DNA of 64,000 bases from Streptomyces sp. TLI_235 (GTDB lineage: Bacteria; Actinomycetota; Actinomycetes; Streptomycetales; Streptomycetaceae). Where the stretch lies: positions 1,116,001 to 1,180,000 of the forward strand of contig NSGV01000002.1 in the NCBI GenBank assembly GCA_002300355.1, written 5' to 3'. The notes beneath the pieces are model-generated. The model saw only the letters and a list, made by a program, of their open reading frames with translations, was not told the origin of the DNA and ran no database searches. The position numbers and the translations under genes are program-made. Shown piece after piece: positions 1 through 8,104 of this stretch (position 1 is the first letter of the stretch; every line of letters starts with the position of its first letter).

Positions 1-81
1 ACCGCGCTGCAGCGGGCGCTGGCCGACCACCTGCGGGCGGGCGGGCACTGGTACGTCGGCAGCGGCTGGTGCCCGCTGTGA
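1..81 (+). CDS. C-terminal end of an unidentified protein (5' end outside window)
   Basis: An open frame runs from base 1 to a TGA stop at 79-81 and gives 26 residues ending in GSGWCPL. It has normal high-GC codon use. Too little is left to name a family. It points toward the convergent Nudix gene. Confidence 0.5.
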   Translation, partial: TALQRALADHLRAGGHWYVGSGWCPL

Positions 82-164
82 CGGCACCGGCGCGCCACCC
101 GCACCCGCCCGCAGGCGACCGGCCGGCGCCCCCGTACGGCACCCCGGCCCGTGGCGGCCCGCGG

Positions 165-1223
165 TCAGCCGGCCGTGGCCGCCCCCACCGCCGCGGGCAG
201 CCCCGCCTCCAAGTAGCGCAGTTCCCCGCGCTCGCGGGCGTCGAGCGCCGCGGCGAGCCGCCGCAGCCGGGTGGCGGGCAGCAGTCCGGCGGCCTCGTCG
301 AGGGTCACGAAGCGCCAGCTGCGCAGTTCGTCCTGCTGCAGCCGCAGCTGCTGCTGGGCCTCGGCGCCGAGCCGGCCGCCGTCGTAGACGAGCCGCAGGC
401 CGCCGCGGCGGGGTCCGGTCCTGGGTTCCCAGTCGACGACGAGCAGGCGCAGGGCGGGCGCGTCGAGGTGCAGGCCGAGTTCCTCGGCGGTCTCGCGCAG
501 GGCGGCGTCGGTCGGGGCCTCGCCGCGTTCGACGACGCCGCCGGGGAACTCCCAGGCGGGCTTGTAGACGGGGTCGACGAGGAGCACGCGGTCCTGTTCG
601 TCGAAGAGCAGGACGGCGGCGGCGACGGTGTCGCCGGTGGGGTCGGCACTCTGCACGATCGGGCAGCGGGCGGTGCCGTCGGCGACGAATCCGGCCAGGC
701 GCCGGGCGGTCTGCGCCGGGGTGAGGCCGGTGGTGTCGACGAGCTGGGCGTCGCGGCCGAGCCACCGTCTGGCAGAACGGTAGGCGGGCAGGTGGTCGAG
801 GCACCAGCGGCGGACGTGCTCGGAGCGCTCGGGGTCGCCGGGGTACTCGTCCCGGACGGCGATGCGCTCCTGCAGGATCGTTTCGTCAGGGTCCAGGACG
901 AAGTGGTGGACGGCGAGCCCGCGGGAGGCGAGCGCGCCGAATATCTCGTCGCGGTAGTCCTCCCGAAGCAAGGTCATCGGGACGACCAGCGGCCCGGGAA
1001 CCTCGGCGAGCAGGGCCGCGGCGACCTCGGGAACCAGGCGCCGCCAGGAGGGCAGGTCCTGGAAGTCGCCGACCGGCGCCAGCCGGTCGGCGGGCAACAG
1101 CCGGCAGAGTCCTGCGCCGATCAGTTCGGGGGCGAAGAGGAGGCTCCCGGGCAGGAGCTCCACCAGTTCCCGGCACGCGGTGGTCTTCCCCGCGCCGAAC
1201 GTGCCATTGACCCAGACGATCAC
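165..1223 (-). CDS. P-loop ATPase / Nudix hydrolase fusion protein
   Basis: The 352-residue product has two parts. The N-terminus (VWVNGTFGAGKTT, residues about 3-15) is a Walker A loop of the kind seen in small AAA/kinase-like proteins. The C-terminal half holds a complete Nudix box (G-V-V-E-R-G-E ... R-E-T-A-E-E-L-G, about residues 227-250), the Mg-binding signature of enzymes that hydrolyse nucleoside diphosphates linked to another group. I chose the GTG at 1223 because AGGGG lies about 7 bases upstream and the P-loop then starts within ten residues, as is usual for this family; the frame stays open to 1265. The substrate cannot be read from the sequence. It is transcribed toward the preceding partial gene and is probably monocistronic. 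Confidence 0.82.
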   Translation of the reverse strand: MIVWVNGTFGAGKTTACRELVELLPGSLLFAPELIGAGLCRLLPADRLAPVGDFQDLPSWRRLVPEVAAALLAEVPGPLVVPMTLLREDYRDEIFGALASRGLAVHHFVLDPDETILQERIAVRDEYPGDPERSEHVRRWCLDHLPAYRSARRWLGRDAQLVDTTGLTPAQTARRLAGFVADGTARCPIVQSADPTGDTVAAAVLLFDEQDRVLLVDPVYKPAWEFPGGVVERGEAPTDAALRETAEELGLHLDAPALRLLVVDWEPRTGPRRGGLRLVYDGGRLGAEAQQQLRLQQDELRSWRFVTLDEAAGLLPATRLRRLAAALDARERGELRYLEAGLPAAVGAATAG

Positions 1224-1392
1224 AGAGCATCCCCTGCCCTCGGCCCACCCCGGTGCCCCACGCACCGGGCGGCGGAGACCCTACCGCGGCCCCCGCGCCA
1301 CACCGGTGGTACCCGTACGGGCGGCCGTCCCATGCCTCGCGGTGCCCGGCGGCGTCGGCCTCCGGCCACCGGGCACATGCCGGGCGGGTCGG

Positions 1393-2796
1393 TCAGCCGA
1401 GGTCGAGCAGCTGCTTCTTGAGCACCTTGCCCATGGCGTTGCGGGGCAGTTCGTCCACCAGCACGACCCGCCGGGGGCGCTTGTGGACGGAGAGCCGCTG
1501 GGCGACGAAGTCGGTGAGCCGCTCCCCGGTGACCGGGCCGTCAGGGATGACGTAGGCGACCACGGCCTGGCCGAGGTCGTCGTCGGGGACGCCGACCACG
1601 GCCGCGTCCGCCACCTCGGGGTGGTCGCGCAACGCGGCCTCGACCTCGCCGGCGCCGATCCTGTAGCCGCCGCTCTTGATCAGGTCGACGGAGGCGCGGC
1701 CGACGATCCGGTGGAAGCCGTCGGGGCCGATCACGGCGACGTCGCCGGTCCGGAACCAGCCGTCGGCCGTCCAGGCCTCGGCGTCGGCGTCCGCGCGATT
1801 GAGGTAGCCGGCGAACAGCGTCGGCCCGGCGACCTGCAGCTCGCCGACGGTCTCGCCGTCGGCGGCGACCTCGGCACCGTCCTCGCCGACCAGCCGGGTG
1901 CGCACCCCGTCCAGCGGCAGGCCGACGCTGCCGGGGCGGCGCTCGCCGTCGGCGCGGGTGGAGACGGTGATCAGCGACTCGGTCATGCCGTAGCGCTCGA
2001 TCGGCTCGTGTCCGGTGAGTTCGGCGAGCCGCTCGAAGACGGGCACCGGCAGCGGCGCGCTGCCGGAGACCAGCAGCCGGGCGCCGGCCAGCTCCCGGGC
2101 GGCGGTGCCGTCCGCCGCCACCCGGGACCAGACGGTGGGCACGCCGAAGTACAGGCTGCCGCGCGCGCCGGCGTAAGCGCCGGGCGTGGGCCGGCCGGTG
2201 TGCACCAGGCGGCTGCCGGTGCGCAGCGCGCCGAGCACGCCGAGCACCAGGCCGTGCACGTGGAAGAGCGGCAGCCCGTGCACCAGGGTGTCGTCGGCGG
2301 TCCACCGCCAGGCGTCGGCGAGGCCGTCCAGGCCCGCGGCGACCGCGGAACGGGGGATCACCGCGCCCTTGGGCGCGCCGGTGGTGCCCGAGGTGTACAG
2401 GACGAAGGCCGGGTGCTCCGGCGCGGGCTCGGCGAAGGTGGCGCCGGAGCGCGCGCCGAGGTCGACAGGCACCGCCTCGGCGTCCGCCGGCTGTTCCCCG
2501 GCCGGGACGGCCAGCAGCGCGGCGCCGGAGTCCCGCAGGATGTGCTCGCGCTCCTTCGGCCCGGAGTCCGGCGGCAGCGGTACCACCGGCACGCCGGCGA
2601 GCAGCCCGCCGACCACCGCGACCACGGTCTCCGCGGTGGGCCGGGCCAGCACCGCGAGGGCCCGTGCCCCCGCGACCCGCTCGGCCACCGCCCCGGCGGC
2701 GCCGAGCAGTTCCTCCCACGACATCGCCCGGCCGTCGACCACCACCGCGTCGCGCCGGTCCCCGTGTCCGCCCTCAAGTGCCGTCAGCAGTCCCAT
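1393..2796 (-). CDS. matB: Acyl-CoA synthetase, malonyl-CoA ligase (MatB) type
   Basis: The 467-residue ANL-superfamily enzyme would adenylate a carboxylic acid and transfer it to CoA. It shows the P-loop YTSGTTGAPKG (about residues 134-144), the aromatic motif ERYGMTE, the hinge motif GYRIGAGEVE (about 377) and the catalytic C-terminal Lys in PRNAMGKVLKK. From memory the sequence closely resembles Streptomyces MatB, which makes malonyl- or methylmalonyl-CoA from the free diacid; at 467 residues it is short for the superfamily but normal for MatB. etfBA lies next on the same strand after a hairpin, so co-transcription is unlikely. A general medium-chain acyl-CoA ligase is the alternative. Confidence 0.8.
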   Translation of the reverse strand: MGLLTALEGGHGDRRDAVVVDGRAMSWEELLGAAGAVAERVAGARALAVLARPTAETVVAVVGGLLAGVPVVPLPPDSGPKEREHILRDSGAALLAVPAGEQPADAEAVPVDLGARSGATFAEPAPEHPAFVLYTSGTTGAPKGAVIPRSAVAAGLDGLADAWRWTADDTLVHGLPLFHVHGLVLGVLGALRTGSRLVHTGRPTPGAYAGARGSLYFGVPTVWSRVAADGTAARELAGARLLVSGSAPLPVPVFERLAELTGHEPIERYGMTESLITVSTRADGERRPGSVGLPLDGVRTRLVGEDGAEVAADGETVGELQVAGPTLFAGYLNRADADAEAWTADGWFRTGDVAVIGPDGFHRIVGRASVDLIKSGGYRIGAGEVEAALRDHPEVADAAVVGVPDDDLGQAVVAYVIPDGPVTGERLTDFVAQRLSVHKRPRRVVLVDELPRNAMGKVLKKQLLDLG

Positions 2797-2888
2797 GGTC
2801 CGGACTCTACGCGCCGGGGCCGCCGGGCACCCGGGACCGTCCCACCGGTCGGACCGCCGGGTGGAACGCGCGGCGGGGCGGACGGCGA

Positions 2889-2924
2889 AGGGCGCGGCCC
2901 CCGGTCTCCCGGGTGCCGCGCCCT
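2889..2924 (-). terminator. Hairpin terminator downstream of etfA
   Basis: AGGGCGCGGC at 2889-2898 pairs with GCCGCGCCCT at 2915-2924, and inner CCGG/CCGG bases extend the stem. It lies 18 bases past the etfA stop and lacks a long T tract, as is common in streptomycetes. Confidence 0.6.
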
Positions 2925-2941
2925 CGTGCGCCGTGCGGGGC

Positions 2942-3904
2942 TCAGCCCTTGCGGGCCTTCACCTCGGCGGTGAGCTGGGGCAGGACGGTGAAGAGGTCGC
3001 CGACGACGCCGTAGTCCACGAGTTCGAAGATCGGGGCCTCGGGGTCCTTGTTGATCGCGACGATGGTCTTCGAGGTCTGCATGCCGGCGCGGTGCTGGAT
3101 GGCGCCGGAGATGCCCGCGGCGACGTACAGCTGCGGGGAGACCTGCTTGCCGGTCTGGCCGACCTGGTTGGTGTGCGGGTACCAGCCGGCGTCGACGGCG
3201 GCGCGGGAGGCGCCGACGGCGGCGCCGAGCGCGTCGGCGAGGTCCTCGACCACGGCGAAGCCCTCGGCGGCGCCGACGCCGCGGCCGCCGGAGACCACGA
3301 TCGCGGCCTCGGTCAGCTCGGGGCGGCCGGAGGCCACGCGCGGGGTGCGGGCGGTGACGGTGGCGGCGTTGCCGGTGAAGGCGACGGTGACCGGCTCGAC
3401 GGTGCCCGCGGCCGGGGCCGGCTCGGGCGCGGCCGCGTTCGGCTTGACGGTGATCACCGGGGCGCCGGTGGTCACGGTCGACTTGACCTGGAACGACGCG
3501 GCGAACACCGACTGGGTGGCGACGGGGCCGCTGTCGCCGGCCTCCAGGTCGACGGCGTCGGTGATGATGCCCGAGCCCAGGCGCAGCGCGACGCGGGCGG
3601 CGATCTCCTTGCCCTCGCCGGAGGAGGTGACCAGGACGGCGGTGGCGCCGGTGTTCCGGGCGATCTGGGTGAGGGCGTCGACCTTGGGGACGACGAGCTG
3701 GGTGGTGAACTCGTCGGCGTCGGCGGTGTAGACCTTGGCGGCGCCGTATTCGGCGGCCTTGGCGGCGATCGCGGCGGTGTTGTCGCCGGCGCCGAGGACG
3801 ACGGCGGAGGGCTCGCCGATGCGGCGGGCGAGGGTGAGCAGTTCAAGAGCCGGCTTGCGGACCGCGCCGTCGGCGTGGTCGACCAGGACGAGGATCTCGC
3901 TCAT
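2942..3904 (-). CDS. etfA: Electron transfer flavoprotein, alpha subunit
   Basis: The 320-residue protein is the FAD-binding alpha subunit of the ETF heterodimer, which carries electrons from acyl-CoA dehydrogenases toward the respiratory chain. The N-terminal alpha/beta domain begins MSEILVLVDHADG. The conserved C-terminal FAD domain (about residues 205-315) has GGRGVGAAEGF, the run GWYPHTNQVGQTGKQVSPQL and the signature YVAAGISGAIQH. Length is typical. The ATG has GGAG nine bases upstream. It follows etfB by 31 bases and forms an operon with it. Confidence 0.95.
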   Translation of the reverse strand: MSEILVLVDHADGAVRKPALELLTLARRIGEPSAVVLGAGDNTAAIAAKAAEYGAAKVYTADADEFTTQLVVPKVDALTQIARNTGATAVLVTSSGEGKEIAARVALRLGSGIITDAVDLEAGDSGPVATQSVFAASFQVKSTVTTGAPVITVKPNAAAPEPAPAAGTVEPVTVAFTGNAATVTARTPRVASGRPELTEAAIVVSGGRGVGAAEGFAVVEDLADALGAAVGASRAAVDAGWYPHTNQVGQTGKQVSPQLYVAAGISGAIQHRAGMQTSKTIVAINKDPEAPIFELVDYGVVGDLFTVLPQLTAEVKARKG

Positions 3905-3935
3905 GGTGGTTCTACTCCGTTTTCCTGGTGGCCTG

Positions 3936-4721
3936 TCAGATGAACTTCTGCTCGGCGAGGTAGGCGGCGAGCTGCTTGCCGCCCTCGCCCTCGTCCTTGA
4001 CGACGGTGCCGGCGGTGCGGGCCGGGCGGGCGGTGATGTCGGCGACCTTGGTCCAGGAGCCGGCCAGGCCGACGGTGTCGGCGTCGATGCCCAGGTCGTC
4101 GAGGTCGAGCTCGGCGACGGGCTTCTTCTTGGCGGCCATGATGCCCTTGAAGGAGGGGTAGCGGGCCTCGCCGGACTGGTCGGTGACCGACACGACGGCC
4201 GGCAGCGCGGCCTGGACCTGCTCGGTCGCGGCGTCGCCGTCGCGGCGGCCCTTGACCACGCCGCCCTCGACGGACACCTCGGACAGCAGGGTGGCCTGCG
4301 GCACGCCCAGGCGCTCGGCCAGCAGCGCGGGCAGCACGCCCATCGTGCCGTCGGTGGAGGCCATGCCGCACACCACCAGGTCGAAGCCGGTGTTCTCCAG
4401 CGCCTTCGCCAGGACCGCGGAGGTACCGATCACGTCCGAGCCGTGGATGTCCTCGTCGTTGACGTGCACGGCCTTGTCCGCACCCATCGACAGGGCCTTG
4501 CGCAGCGCGTCCTTCGCGTCGTCCGGACCGACGGTCAGCACCGTCACCTCGGCGTCCCCGGACGCCTCCGCGATCCGCAGCGCCTGCTCCACGCCGTACT
4601 CGTCCAGCTCCGACAGGAGGCCGTCCACGCCCTCCCGGTCGGTGGTGGTGTCGTCCGCGAAGCGCCGGTCACCGGTCGCGTCGGGCACGTACTTCACACA
4701 GACAACGATCCTCAAGCTCAC
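3936..4721 (-). CDS. etfB: Electron transfer flavoprotein, beta subunit
   Basis: The 261-residue protein is the AMP-binding beta subunit, partner of the etfA product. It starts VSLRIVVCVKYVPDATGDR, a standard EtfB opening, and contains the ETF beta core around DLVVCGMASTDGTMGVLPAL. The frame is open much further upstream (to 4916), but only the GTG at 4721 gives the family length, and it has GGAG about ten bases upstream. The promoter region upstream holds two TACTGGYGRGTA elements, listed separately. Confidence 0.95.
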   Translation of the reverse strand: MSLRIVVCVKYVPDATGDRRFADDTTTDREGVDGLLSELDEYGVEQALRIAEASGDAEVTVLTVGPDDAKDALRKALSMGADKAVHVNDEDIHGSDVIGTSAVLAKALENTGFDLVVCGMASTDGTMGVLPALLAERLGVPQATLLSEVSVEGGVVKGRRDGDAATEQVQAALPAVVSVTDQSGEARYPSFKGIMAAKKKPVAELDLDDLGIDADTVGLAGSWTKVADITARPARTAGTVVKDEGEGGKQLAAYLAEQKFI

Positions 4722-5088
4722 GGCCTGTCTCCTGTACTGGTCCTGTCCGGCGGCTGCGGCTGTGCAGTTGGGCGGAACGCACGCTCCTGCCCACACGCGG
4801 GCCGCGTATCCCTGTGCCCGTCCGGAACGTCCTGGCAGCATACTCACCAGTAGCTCGGTAGGGCTACTGGCGGGTAGCTTAGCCCTGCGGTGCCCCGGAC
4901 CGGGCGCCCCGACCACCGCCGAGCACCCTGGCCGGCAGGCTTACGGGACGGCTGCACTGCCGTCTGCGCCCATCCTGCCCCAGGCGGCGCCCGGTACCAC
5001 CTGACCTGGCGGCAGATCCGCTGTGAGATTGAAGGTCTTGACAACGCCGACGATGATCGGCGCTGCCGCCGCCCCGCTCCGGGGCCGG
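4722..5088. other. Intergenic region between etfB and the thioredoxin-like gene
   Basis: These 367 bases hold no convincing gene. The part near 4838-4876 has the operator-like elements listed next; on the minus strand TATGCT (4838-4843) could serve as a -10 for etfB. The remainder (4880-5088) shows no feature I can support. Confidence 0.5.
4841..4876. promoter_or_regulatory. Two inverted copies of TACTGGYGRGTA upstream of etfB
   Basis: On the minus strand 4841-4852 reads TACTGGTGAGTA; on the plus strand 4865-4876 reads TACTGGCGGGTA. Together they create the perfect 8-bp arms CCAGTAGC (4847-4854) and GCTACTGG (4863-4870). Each 12-mer is itself an imperfect palindrome of the size bound by TetR-family dimers. 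The elements overlap the likely etfB promoter, so a fatty-acid or acyl-CoA-responsive repressor is a reasonable inference; the protein is not identified. Confidence 0.5.
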
Positions 5089-5520
5089 TCAGACCGCCTC
5101 TCCGAGCGCCGCGATCACGTCCGCCCGGCGCGGCTGGCCGGACGCGCGGCGGATCACCCGGCCGGTCGCATCGAGCACCAGCACGGTCGGGGTGCGCAGG
5201 ATGTCCAGCCGCCGCACCAGGTCGAGCCGGGCCTCCGCGTCGATCTCCACGTGGGCCACCCCCTCGACCATCCCGGACACCTCGTCGAGGACCCGGCGGG
5301 TCGCCCGGCAGGGCTGACAGAAGGCGGTCGAGAACTGCACCAGCGTCGCCCGCTCCCCCAGCTCGCCGCCCAGCTCCTGCGCCGACAGCCGCACCGCCCC
5401 GTCCTTCGCCCGCACCCGCAGCCTTCCGTCCCGGTGCGCGCGCAGCAGCCCGAAGGCGCTCGCCAGCACCAGCACCACACCGCACACCACCAAACCGGTC
5501 ACCGCTCCAGTGTCCCGCAC
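5089..5520 (-). CDS. Membrane-anchored thioredoxin-like protein
   Basis: The 143-residue protein begins with one hydrophobic segment (VTGLVVCGVVLVLASAFGLL) followed by a thioredoxin fold. The active-site motif is CQPC in FSTAFCQPCRATRR, and the cis-proline is in RTPTVLVLD. It likely reduces or exchanges disulfides on the outer face of the membrane. Two GTG starts are possible, at 5520 and 5502; 5520 is used because the other leaves only two bases after GGAG. It is divergent from a leader peptide plus DUF4395 membrane protein, a common actinobacterial pairing. Confidence 0.8.
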   Translation of the reverse strand: MRDTGAVTGLVVCGVVLVLASAFGLLRAHRDGRLRVRAKDGAVRLSAQELGGELGERATLVQFSTAFCQPCRATRRVLDEVSGMVEGVAHVEIDAEARLDLVRRLDILRTPTVLVLDATGRVIRRASGQPRRADVIAALGEAV

Positions 5521-5608
5521 CGCCCCCGGCGCTCGGCCGGCACCCGTACCGCCCGACCGGCCCCTTCACCGCTCGACCGCGCGGCCCCGCCCGGCCTACC
5601 ATCGCCGG

Positions 5609-5695
5609 ATGGACTCCCCGCGACCCCGGCTGCCCCGGCTGACCACCCGCCGTGTGGTCGACCTGTGCCGGGCCACCGCGTCGCGCTGTCGCTGA
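5609..5695 (+). CDS. Cysteine-containing leader peptide upstream of DUF4395 gene
   Basis: This 28-residue ORF (ATG at 5609, TGA at 5693-5695) reads MDSPRPRLPRL, then TTRRVVDLCRATASRCR. The core L-T-x-R-R-x-V-D-L-x-R followed by a late Cys matches the short 'putative leader peptides' found before actinobacterial sulfur and thiol genes. It lies 71 bases before the DUF4395 start. Right after its stop, GGCCGC (5700-5705) can pair with GCGGCC (5710-5715). A cysteine-responsive attenuation role is inferred. Confidence 0.6.
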   Translation: MDSPRPRLPRLTTRRVVDLCRATASRCR

Positions 5696-5766
5696 CCCCG
5701 GCCGCCCGAGCGGCCGACCAGGTCCCCGACCGGCCCGTGCCCACTCGCGTACCAGGAGTCCCCTCC

Positions 5767-6192
5767 GTGCTGATCGACCCGCGCGGCCCGCGCTTCGCCG
5801 CCGCGCTCACCTCCGCCGTCCTCGCCGCCGTCCTGATCACCGGCAGCGGCGCCCTGCTCGCCCTCCAGACCGCGGTCTTCGCCGTCGGCGCCGTCGCGGG
5901 CGTGCCCCGCTCGCCGTACGGGCTGCTCTACCGCACCCTCGTCCGGCCCCGGCTCGGCCCGCCGCGGGAGCTGGAGGACGCCCGGCCGCCGCGTTTCGCC
6001 CAGAGCGTCGGCCTCGTCTTCGCGCTCGCCGGCACCGTCGGCTTCCTCGCCGGCGCCGACTGGCTGGGCCTGGCCGCCACGGGGCTCGCCCTGGCCGCCG
6101 CCTTCCTCAACGCCGCCTTCGGCTACTGCCTCGGCTGCGAGGTGTACCTGCTGCTGCGCCGCGGCACGGAGCGGGCCGGGGCGAGCGCCTGA
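5767..6192 (+). CDS. DUF4395 family membrane protein
   Basis: The 141-residue protein starts VLIDPRGPRFAAALTSAVL and has about four hydrophobic segments, with the DUF4395 hallmarks DPRGPRF near the N-terminus and FGYCLGCEVYLL near the C-terminus; the two cysteines of the last motif could be redox-active. GTG at 5767 is preceded by AGGAG nine bases upstream; an open frame continues to 5023 but without family similarity. Family members sit beside thioredoxin-like or sulfurtransferase genes, as here. Its biochemical role is unknown. Confidence 0.8.
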   Translation: MLIDPRGPRFAAALTSAVLAAVLITGSGALLALQTAVFAVGAVAGVPRSPYGLLYRTLVRPRLGPPRELEDARPPRFAQSVGLVFALAGTVGFLAGADWLGLAATGLALAAAFLNAAFGYCLGCEVYLLLRRGTERAGASA

Positions 6193-6454
6193 CCTGTCCG
6201 TCACCCACCCCGCGCGGGCGGGTTCGGCGGCGGGCCCACGGGTTCCCGGGTGAGACGCAGGTCTCACGTGACGTAGAACTCGCCGCCGAATCCCGCCCCG
6301 CTGGACACCGCAACGTGACACCGGGCACGTCTTCGGGGGATCATCTGGCTGTAACACCCGTGGCCGCCGCGGCGTGCCGCGCCCTCGCCGGTCGGCTCCG
6401 ACGGCCCGGGTACCGCCGGAGCGGGCATGGGCCCGACGAGAAGTAGGGCTGACC

Positions 6455-7228
6455 GTGGCTGAGTTCGTGTACCCGCCGGTGATCCGCGCCGCACTGACCG
6501 CGTTCAAGGCGCTCGACCTGCGGATCTCGATCGTGGGCGCCGAGCACGTCCCCGCAACGGGCGGCGCCGTCCTGGTCAGCAATCACATCAGCTACCTCGA
6601 CTTCATCTTCGCCGGCCTCGGCCCCTGGCGCGGAGGCAAGCGGCTCACCCGCTTCATGGCCAAGGACGACGTCTTCAAGCACCGCATCTCCGGCCCGCTG
6701 ATGCGCGGCATGCGGCACATCCCGGTGGACCGCACGGACGGCCAGCCCGCCTACGACGCCGCCGTCGAGGCGCTCCGCGAGGGCGAGATCGTCGGCGTCT
6801 TCCCCGAGGCCACCATCAGCCGCTCCTTCATGCTGAAGAAGTTCAAGACCGGCGCCGCCCGGATGGCCGCCGAGTCCGGCACCCCGCTGCTCCCCGTCAT
6901 CCTCTGGGGCACCCAGCAGCTGTGGACCAAGGGCCGCCCGAAGACCCTCACCAAGCGGCACGTCCCGATCACCGTGATGATCGGCGAGCCGATCGAGCTC
7001 AGCCCGCAGGACAAGCCGGTCATGGTCACCCGACGGCTGCGCGCCGCCATGACCGAGATGCTGGACCGTGCCCAGCGCGAGTACTCCGGCAAGCCCTCCG
7101 GCGCCGACGACACCTGGTGGGTCCCGGCCCACCTCGGCGGTACCGCGCCCACCCTCGAGCAGGCCGAGGCCGCCGAGGAGGCCGAGGCCGCCGCCAAGGC
7201 GGAGCGGCGCGCGGCCACCTCCGGCTGA
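6455..7228 (+). CDS. Lysophospholipid acyltransferase family protein (PlsC domain)
   Basis: The 257-residue protein probably transfers an acyl chain to a lysophospholipid at the membrane surface. It has the catalytic NHxxxxD motif as NHISYLD (about residues 44-50), the second block MRGMRHIPVDRT, the third block VGVFPEATIS in place of the usual FPEGTRS, and the fourth block LLPVILWGTQQLW. GTG at 6455 has AGGG upstream. The C-terminal 30 residues are rich in Ala and Glu. It seems monocistronic. Confidence 0.85.
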   Translation: MAEFVYPPVIRAALTAFKALDLRISIVGAEHVPATGGAVLVSNHISYLDFIFAGLGPWRGGKRLTRFMAKDDVFKHRISGPLMRGMRHIPVDRTDGQPAYDAAVEALREGEIVGVFPEATISRSFMLKKFKTGAARMAAESGTPLLPVILWGTQQLWTKGRPKTLTKRHVPITVMIGEPIELSPQDKPVMVTRRLRAAMTEMLDRAQREYSGKPSGADDTWWVPAHLGGTAPTLEQAEAAEEAEAAAKAERRAATSG

Positions 7229-7264
7229 CCTCCCACCCGTCCCACGTCGCCGCCCGGTCCGGTA

Positions 7265-7298
7265 CGCCGGGCGGACGTCGGTTCGCCGGGCGGACGTC
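7265..7298. repeat. Short direct repeat between convergent genes
   Basis: CGCCGGGCGGACGTC occurs at 7265-7279 and again at 7284-7298, and the second copy continues into the 12-bp palindrome GCGGACGTCCGC. It lies between the ends of the convergent acyltransferase and reductase genes. No function is evident; it may contribute to termination. Confidence 0.35.
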
Positions 7299-7412
7299 CG
7301 CACACCGGGCGACCGATCGTGACTCGCAGCTCAGCGGGCGTTGTCCGCGCCGGCGCCCAGCTGCCTCGCACGAGCCCGCTACCGGTTTTGGTCCGAACTC
7401 GGTCTTGATGGG

Positions 7413-8057
7413 TCAGCGCGCGAGGGAGACGGCGAAGGGCTTGAAGCCGTGTCGGCGCAGGATGTGGGGAACCACGAGGATCATGGCCTCGGTGGCGCGT
7501 GCTGTGGTGATGCCGCCGAGGTCCTCGATCCATGCGGGCTGCCAGCCCAGGTCGCCGAGCAGGCCGGTGACGGTCTTCTTCGCGTTCTGGTCATCGCCCG
7601 AGAGATAGGCGGTCGGTGGGACGGCCAGGGTTTCGGGAGCGGTCATGACCATGAACAACATGGTGTTGAGGGTCTTGACCACCTGGGTGTCGGGGAGGGC
7701 GGCCTGGAGCTTCTCGGCGAGGCTGCTGCCGGGATAGCACAGGTCGCCGGGCAGGCCGTCATCGGCGTCGCGGGTGGCGTTGGAGACATCGACGAGGAGT
7801 TTTCCGGAGAGCTCTGCGCGCAGGCCGGCCAGACGGTCCAGGGCGCCGTCGCCGGGCGTCGCGTTGATCACGATGTCCGCGGTGCGGGCGGCGGTGCGCT
7901 GGTCGGCGAAGGCGATCTGCGGGGCGATGCCGGCGGCAAGGGTTACGGTCTCTTCCGGGTTCCGGACACCGAGAGTGACACGGTGTCCGGCTGCGGAGAG
8001 CTTGCCGGCGAGGTTGGCGCCGACGCGGCCGGCGCCCAGGATGCCGATGCTGGTCAT
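7413..8057 (-). CDS. NADP(H)-binding protein of the F420-dependent reductase type
   Basis: The 214-residue protein opens with a Rossmann glycine motif (GILGAGRVGANLAGKL) and continues VTLGVRNPEE, an arrangement typical of NADPH:F420 oxidoreductase-like proteins (PF03807). Conserved DIVINATPGDGAL and the C-terminal half with LSGDDQNAKKTVTGLLGDLGWQP support this. It would transfer hydride between NADP and an unidentified partner. ATG has AGGAG ten bases upstream. It follows the phosphatase-like gene by 47 bases and is probably co-transcribed with it under the divergent LysR regulator. Confidence 0.78.
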   Translation of the reverse strand: MTSIGILGAGRVGANLAGKLSAAGHRVTLGVRNPEETVTLAAGIAPQIAFADQRTAARTADIVINATPGDGALDRLAGLRAELSGKLLVDVSNATRDADDGLPGDLCYPGSSLAEKLQAALPDTQVVKTLNTMLFMVMTAPETLAVPPTAYLSGDDQNAKKTVTGLLGDLGWQPAWIEDLGGITTARATEAMILVVPHILRRHGFKPFAVSLAR

Positions 8058-8104
8058 GAGGTGATGCTCCTTGCGGTGTGAGGTGGGGAGAGCGGGGTGA
8101 CCGG

